A stretch of 64,000 bases of DNA from Streptomyces spiralis (GTDB lineage: Bacteria > Actinomycetota > Actinomycetes > Streptomycetales > Streptomycetaceae). Below, in pieces: positions 59,356-64,000 of the stretch. Positions within the stretch are counted from its first letter, which is position 1. Every line of letters begins with the position of its first letter. The DNA lies in assembly GCF_014654675.1 (NCBI RefSeq), contig NZ_BNBC01000003.1, forward strand, positions 43,102 to 107,101, in the 5' to 3' direction. The position numbers were made by a program, and so were the translations under genes. Below the pieces are notes generated by a model. It made no database searches. It saw only the letters and a program-made list of their open reading frames with translations, and was not told the DNA's origin.

Positions 59356-59522
59356 ACCGGCCCGGACAAGGGTGCGGCGCCGTCTGTGACGGCTCGCCGC
59401 GCCCAGGGCGGTAGATTCGTGATCAACTGCCCCGGTCGTCCCACGGGGCGATCGAGGAGTCGTTCCGAACGGCCGACCGCCCAGGAGGTCGTCGCCTCGG
59501 AGAAAGTGAGCGGTGAGTCCGG

Positions 59523-60413
59523 GTGGATCTCGATCTGCGCAAGCTCCGGTATTTCGTGGCCGTGGCCGAGGAGCTGCACTTCGGGCGTGCCGCCGAGCGA
59601 CTGCACATCGCCCAGCCGGTGCTGTCCCGGCAGATCCGAAGCCTGGAGGACGACCTGGGCACCGAGATCTTCGTACGTGACCGGCGCGGCACGCTGCTCA
59701 CACCGGCCGGAGAGCAGTTGCTGGAGGACGCCGTCCCACTGCTTGCCTCGGCCGAGGCGCTGGTTCGGCGGGTGAAGACGGCGGCGCTGGGCACCCCCAC
59801 GCTGACCATCGGCTTCATGCCCGGCATCACGGTCACCCCTGCCACGGCCGTCTTCACCACCCGTCACCCCGACGTCAACGTACGTCTGCTGCGTACCAGC
59901 TGGCACGACCAGGTGGAGGTACTGCTGGACGGCCGGGCGGACGTCGGCGTGGTACGGCTGCCCATCGACCAGCACGGCCTCGAGGTGCGGCCGCTCTTCC
60001 AGGAGCCCCGGGTCGTGATGCTGCCCGCCGGGCACCGCCTGGCGGACAAGGCGTCGGTGACCGTCGGTGACCTCGCCGCCGAGCACCTGCTCCAGGATCC
60101 CGACGCCGTACCCGAGTGGCGTGACGTCGCACTGGAGTTGCGCGGCGATCGGCGACCCGAGGTGCCGCCGATCCACCAGGTGGAGGAGAAGCTGGAACTG
60201 GTGGCCTCCGGAGCCGGCATCTGCGTGATCCCTCTCTCCACCGCCGGCTTCTACACCCGCCCGGACGTGATCGCCCTGCCCGTGGAGGGCATCGGACCCA
60301 ACAAGGTGGCCCTGGCGTGGGTGGCGTCCCGCCGCTCCCCCCTCGTCCGCGACTTCGCCGAGGCCGCTGCGCAGACCCTGGGCCGGCCCGCGGAACGCCC
60401 ACCAGCGCACTGA
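59523..60413 (+). CDS. LysR family transcription regulator
   Basis: A 296-residue LysR-type regulator. The winged helix (about residues 3-62) reads LRKLRYFVAVAEELHFGRAA and LHIAQPVLSRQIRSLEDDLG, and the effector domain follows from about residue 90 (LTIGFMPGITVTPATAVFTT). GTG 59523 is the natural start for this domain. It lies 167 bp after the epimerase-like gene in the same direction, rather than divergent from it as is usual for LysR genes, so its target is uncertain. Confidence 0.9.
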   Translation: MDLDLRKLRYFVAVAEELHFGRAAERLHIAQPVLSRQIRSLEDDLGTEIFVRDRRGTLLTPAGEQLLEDAVPLLASAEALVRRVKTAALGTPTLTIGFMPGITVTPATAVFTTRHPDVNVRLLRTSWHDQVEVLLDGRADVGVVRLPIDQHGLEVRPLFQEPRVVMLPAGHRLADKASVTVGDLAAEHLLQDPDAVPEWRDVALELRGDRRPEVPPIHQVEEKLELVASGAGICVIPLSTAGFYTRPDVIALPVEGIGPNKVALAWVASRRSPLVRDFAEAAAQTLGRPAERPPAH

Positions 60414-60546
60414 AGCACGCACGAGACGCCCGCCGTGGGTCGGCCCCGGCAAGGCGGCGGACTGCGTGTGACCGGCAGGTGATCACGTGCCCGGCGACCG
60501 GCGACCTCGCGGCCGCCCACGGCCTGCTGTGACCCGGGCGCCCGGC

Positions 60547-60591
60547 GGACGCCTGCGGCCGAGGGTCCGAGTCCCGCTGCCGCAGGCGTCC
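60547..60591. terminator. 13-bp perfect hairpin between convergent LysR and GH35 genes
   Basis: GGACGCCTGCGGC (60547-60559) pairs with GCCGCAGGCGTCC (60579-60591) around a 19-base loop. It ends 13 bp before the GH35 stop and lies between two convergent genes. Confidence 0.75.
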
Positions 60592-60604
60592 GTGAGCCGT
60601 GGAG

Positions 60605-63600
60605 CTAACCGCACGTCAGCGTCGGCATCGCCCAGTCGCCGTGGTCGCTGCCGTTGCCGTCTCCGGCGTCGCCGACCTTCAGGTCGACGACCTGCGCGCC
60701 GCTGACGTCGACGTCGATCGGCACCGCGGCCTGCCTGCCCCGGATCGTCGGCGTGGTGATCAGGGTCTTGCCGTCGGCGATCACGGAGAACGTCACCGTC
60801 CCCGCGCCGCCGGTCTCGTCGTCGACGCCGACGTCCGCCGTCAACCGCGAGCACTTTCCGGCGAGGTAGAGCTCGACGTCACTGACCGAGTTGGTGCCCA
60901 GGCCCTTCGTATAGCCGGCGCCGGCGATGCTGATCGGACGGCCGTCCCCGGCCGCCTGCTCGCCGACGCTGCTGTCGCGCTCCACCGGGCCCCACCCGTT
61001 GGTGGACGACAGGAACGGCAGGTCGCTCACGGAATTCTGCCCGGTCGGCGGGGCCGGCGGGATTCCGCTGACGATGCGCTCGTCACTCCCGGCGGCCGGC
61101 CGTCCATTCTGCACGAAGTGCACCGTGGCGGTGAGGGCAGAGGCGGATGGCAGCTTCCCGTCCGGTGGCTGCACCTTCCAGGTGAAGGTGGCCGACTCGC
61201 CGGGGACGAGGCGGTCCACCGACTCAGGGCTCGTGGCGCTCGCGCTCCAGCCCTCGGGCAGGGTCAGCGAGGCCGTCAGCCGGGAGGCGGAGGGCCCGTC
61301 CTCGGGCAACCGCACCGTCGCCTCGGCCGTGAAGGCCTGTCCCGACTCCGCGGTGTTCGGCGTGCCCAGGGTGACGTCCGCTCCGGGCCGCTTCGGCATC
61401 TCGTACGTACGGTGGTCGTAGCGGGGGCTGTGGTTCTGGGCCACCCGCAGGGAGGAGGCGTAGGTGCCATAGTCGGTGAGCGACACCTTGCCGAGCCCGC
61501 CGGTGCTGCCGTCCAGGTTCCACACGGCGATGGCGATGCTGTTCCGGCCGTTCGGATCCAGGATGCCGTTGGGCACGGGGAACGTGTGCTGCGGTCCGAG
61601 GTAGTTGACGTAGTTGCCGACCTGCCAGCCGTTCACGAAGATCGTGGCGCGGTACTTGCGCGAGGGGTCGTCGGTGAACGTCAGGCCGAGCGAGGTGTCC
61701 TGGCCGTGCGGCAGGTCCAGGTCGACGTCGGTGCGGTACCACGAGACGCCGGGGCGGGTGTCGGTCGTCGGCAGGGACACCCGGTTCCAGTCGTCGTCCG
61801 GGTAGCCCGGCAGCGACCAGCCGGCCCGTTCGCCGTACAGGCCGCCCGTCGAGAGCGGGCCGCGCACCGGGTCCTGCGGGTCCTCGCCGCCCCGTACGCC
61901 CTGCAGCCGCCAGGTGACCGGGGTCAGCGGCGCCCCGACGAGGGAGGCGCTGGTCAGGCCGCGCGCGGTCTTGTTGCCGTTGGTCGAGTTGTAGTCCTCC
62001 TCGTGCCCCATGTTCACGGTCAGTACGGAGATGATGTTGTCGCCCTTCGGCTTCACCAAATCGGCCGGGAAGGTGAGGTCGGCGCTGCCGGTCGTGGAAC
62101 TGCCCAGGAAGGTGCCGTTGAGCCAGGCGGAGAACGCCTGCGCCTTGCCGCCGGAGTCCGAGACGAGGTGGATGCCGGTCTCCTTGCCGGTGGCGCGGAA
62201 GCGGCCGCGGTACCACGTGTTGCCGGTGTGGAACCCGTAGTCGTCCGCGTAGAGCACCGGCAGCGAGTTGACGCCGGAGACGCTGTTGGTGGTCGTCCTG
62301 TCGGCGACCTGCCAGCCGGTGTCGTCGAAACCGGGGGCCGCTTCGGGGGACTCCTCGGCGTGCTTCCAGTTCGTCAGCTCGGGCAGGTGGACGGGGGCCG
62401 CGACCGGGATCGTGCCGGTGAGGCTGCCGGTGTCGGTGGCCCGGGTGTTCAGCGCGTGGCCGTTCCAGGTGACACGGTCGGCGGAGGTGAACACCTCGAT
62501 GTTCTTGTCATCGGCGTTGTCGCCGGTGAGTGCCACGGTGTCGCCGCCGTCCAGGCTGGTCGCGGTGCGCAGCAGGTGGGTGCCGCGTACGAGCACCGGG
62601 CCGGTGGCCGTGTCCTGGCGCCAGAAGGTCTCCGCCGTCGCCTTGTCGCCGACGAGCAGGAGCATCGGGTGCTTTCCGCCGCCGCTGATGCCGATGCGGA
62701 TCAGGCCCTTGTGCGTGTAGTTCAGCCGCAGGTCGCCGGTGGCCGCGTCCCAGGTGGTGGTGACCGTGCCGCCGCTGGTGGTCACGGTGGGCTTGGAGGA
62801 GTAGCGCAGCACGGTCTCGCCGTCGCTCCCGGAGTCGCCGTAGAGCACGGCGACGTCCCGGTCGCCGACGGCCGCGTGGGTCATGATCTCCGACGTCGAG
62901 TACTGCAACTGCGAGTCGCCGAGCCGGTGGTTCGCCACGATCACGTGCGAGTCGCGCCCGTCGAGTGTGATCGCCGTGCCCGGCTGCTGCGGCACGACCG
63001 GATAGGTCGGCGTCGCGGCGGCGGCCGTCGGCACGTCGATGGCGTCGATGGACACGTAGTTGTCCGACGACCCCGAGCCGTGGCTGCCGGTGACGACGAT
63101 CTTCAGCGTGTGCGCTCCGGGCGTCAGGCCGGTCTTCTGGAAGATCACCGCCTGGTTCTCGCCGCCGGAGTCGTCGACCGTGGCCGCCTTGGTGCCGTCG
63201 AGGTAGACGTCGGCGTAGCCGTGGTTGTCGGTCTTCGAGCCGATCCAGCGGATCGCGGTGCCGTCGAAGGGGACGGTGACCGAGTCACCGGCCTTGTTGG
63301 AGAAGGACTCGGTGTGCTTGTAGTCGCCGCCGGTGTAGCTCTGGTCGGCCACGTGCGACCACGAACCGGTGTACTGCAGCGCGGAGTCGGCGTCGTCCCA
63401 GGTGTAGGTGGTGTCCGTGGACGGCTGGGCGTTGAGGTCCAGCGAGATGTGGGTCTTGTCGACCGCCGTGGACGTGGAGTTCCCGTGCCGCAGGACGTGG
63501 AACTGCGTCCTGGTGTCGGGGTTCATCCGGGCGGTGTCGACGACGGCCGGGTCGTCCGGTGGCGCGGCCTTGATCGCGTCGGTCTTGGTGAGCGGGGCGA

Positions 63601-64000
63601 CCGACTGCGTGAAGTACCCGATCAGTTTGTCCTCGTAGTACTTCGGGTCCAGCTGTCGGTTCTCGCGGATCGCGGCGCCGTAGTCGTAGGAGGTGTAGTT
63701 CTCCGGCATGCCCAGCCAGCCCCAGTTGGTGCCGCCGTAGGTCATGTAGAAGCTCTGCGCGGTGGCGCCGACGGCTATGTTCTGCTTGTAGAACACGTTG
63801 GCGAACTGGTCGTTGATCAGCTGGGCGCACTTGTCGTAGCCCGGCCCGCCCCAGGGGTCGAAGGCGCCGCCCTGGAACTCCGGCGAGTACAGCGGCTTGC
63901 CCGCCGGATGGTCGTAGGAGATGTCGGGGACGCCGTTCCACTTGGAGGGATTGGAGCAGTTGAAGCCCTGCGGGTAGGAGTCCGGGCCGTCGACGTCCAG
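60605..64000 (-). CDS. large GH35 beta-galactosidase with C-terminal NPCBM-like domain (5' end outside window)
   Basis: The last 1132 residues of a large glycosidase of the GH35 beta-galactosidase family. PLYSPEFQGGAFDPWGGPGY near the visible start contains the expected nucleophile Glu, and AQSFYMTYGGTNWGWLGMPE closes the barrel. Then follow beta-sandwich domains, including a galactose-binding-like unit (about 130-230, SFSNKAGDSVTVPFDGTAIR), two jelly rolls near 600-780 (NTWYRGRFRATGKETGIHLV; SWYRTDVDLDLPHGQDTSLG), an NEW3-like domain and a C-terminal NPCBM-like domain (GYTKGLGTNSVSDVELYLAG). The signal peptide lies beyond the window. The frame is open from 60605 to the right edge. Confidence 0.88.
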   Translation of the reverse strand: MDVDGPDSYPQGFNCSNPSKWNGVPDISYDHPAGKPLYSPEFQGGAFDPWGGPGYDKCAQLINDQFANVFYKQNIAVGATAQSFYMTYGGTNWGWLGMPENYTSYDYGAAIRENRQLDPKYYEDKLIGYFTQSVAPLTKTDAIKAAPPDDPAVVDTARMNPDTRTQFHVLRHGNSTSTAVDKTHISLDLNAQPSTDTTYTWDDADSALQYTGSWSHVADQSYTGGDYKHTESFSNKAGDSVTVPFDGTAIRWIGSKTDNHGYADVYLDGTKAATVDDSGGENQAVIFQKTGLTPGAHTLKIVVTGSHGSGSSDNYVSIDAIDVPTAAAATPTYPVVPQQPGTAITLDGRDSHVIVANHRLGDSQLQYSTSEIMTHAAVGDRDVAVLYGDSGSDGETVLRYSSKPTVTTSGGTVTTTWDAATGDLRLNYTHKGLIRIGISGGGKHPMLLLVGDKATAETFWRQDTATGPVLVRGTHLLRTATSLDGGDTVALTGDNADDKNIEVFTSADRVTWNGHALNTRATDTGSLTGTIPVAAPVHLPELTNWKHAEESPEAAPGFDDTGWQVADRTTTNSVSGVNSLPVLYADDYGFHTGNTWYRGRFRATGKETGIHLVSDSGGKAQAFSAWLNGTFLGSSTTGSADLTFPADLVKPKGDNIISVLTVNMGHEEDYNSTNGNKTARGLTSASLVGAPLTPVTWRLQGVRGGEDPQDPVRGPLSTGGLYGERAGWSLPGYPDDDWNRVSLPTTDTRPGVSWYRTDVDLDLPHGQDTSLGLTFTDDPSRKYRATIFVNGWQVGNYVNYLGPQHTFPVPNGILDPNGRNSIAIAVWNLDGSTGGLGKVSLTDYGTYASSLRVAQNHSPRYDHRTYEMPKRPGADVTLGTPNTAESGQAFTAEATVRLPEDGPSASRLTASLTLPEGWSASATSPESVDRLVPGESATFTWKVQPPDGKLPSASALTATVHFVQNGRPAAGSDERIVSGIPPAPPTGQNSVSDLPFLSSTNGWGPVERDSSVGEQAAGDGRPISIAGAGYTKGLGTNSVSDVELYLAGKCSRLTADVGVDDETGGAGTVTFSVIADGKTLITTPTIRGRQAAVPIDVDVSGAQVVDLKVGDAGDGNGSDHGDWAMPTLTCG

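Noticed and set aside
10230..63990. A secondary-metabolite biosynthetic cluster
   Set aside because: No polyketide, peptide synthetase, terpene or RiPP core genes are present; the regulators and exporters alone do not make a cluster.
1..64000. CRISPR arrays, tRNA or rRNA genes, phage genes or intact insertion sequences
   Set aside because: No regularly spaced repeats, tRNA cloverleaf, rRNA sequence, transposase or integrase was recognised on either strand.

Overview
The window reads as a piece of a Streptomyces chromosome. GC content and codon-third-position GC are very high, GTG starts are frequent, genes are commonly joined by ATGA/GTGA overlaps, and the content is typical of the genus: secreted polysaccharide-degrading enzymes with Sec or Tat signals, many one-component regulators, DasR and CebR type operators, an ECF41 sigma factor and a Streptomyces-type van locus. 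No tRNA, rRNA, CRISPR array, phage or intact insertion sequence was seen. The number of broken genes suggests a variable part of the chromosome, but that is an inference.

Layout. 1-1.6 kb: the end of an alpha/beta hydrolase gene and a divergent MmyB-type regulator. 1.8-4.4 kb: a secreted family 8 polysaccharide lyase (hyaluronate/chondroitin type). 4.4-8.0 kb: four small genes of mostly unknown function behind a DJ-1/PfpI gene, divergent from a GlxA-type AraC regulator. 8-20 kb: a secreted beta-helix protein, a GH84 hexosaminidase behind two DasR-like sites, a Cys-rich protein coupled to a split YeeE/YedE sulfur transporter, an MFS exporter, a GH18 enzyme with its own DasR-like site, and three gene remnants (MaoC, MFS, isoamylase). 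20-24 kb: a TetR regulator divergent from a TIM-barrel glycosidase, then a DUF218 protein and a flavodoxin-fold reductase. 23.8-31.2 kb: a regulator plus a five-gene uptake operon (binding protein, two permeases, hydroxyacid dehydrogenase, DUF2264 protein). 31-36 kb: a secreted CocE-type hydrolase and a TetR/MFS efflux pair. 36.8-46.2 kb: a tightly packed operon for urea or guanidine breakdown (permease, two DUF1989 proteins, biotin carboxylase, allophanate hydrolase, TetR) behind two palindromes. 46.3-48.5 kb: an ECF41 sigma factor divergent from a SnoaL-LUD fusion gene, with a matching promoter on each side. 49.4-54 kb: a decayed vancomycin-resistance locus in which vanR, vanS, a lipoprotein gene and vanJ are intact, vanX and vanK are broken pieces joined tail to tail, and vanH and vanA are not visible. 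54-64 kb: a small secreted protein, a PAS-GAF-PP2C phosphatase, a GH6 cellulase under a CebR box, an oxidoreductase remnant, an NAD-dependent epimerase, a LysR regulator and the 3' part of a large GH35 beta-galactosidase gene.

How the parts work together. PL8, GH84 and GH18 all act on polymers containing N-acetylhexosamine, and two of them carry DasR-like sites, so GlcNAc sensing probably controls part of this region. The GH6 gene is linked instead to cellobiose sensing. The nitrogen operon converts its substrate through carboxylation to allophanate and then ammonia. The van locus keeps its sensor, its regulator and three copies of one promoter-like element, but has lost its visible D-Ala-D-Lac enzymes. 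The most interesting items are the van scar with its three repeated elements, the pair of ECF41 promoters in front of a fusion gene, the unresolved substrate of the carboxylase operon, the Cys-rich/YeeE sulfur operon and the DUF2264 uptake operon.
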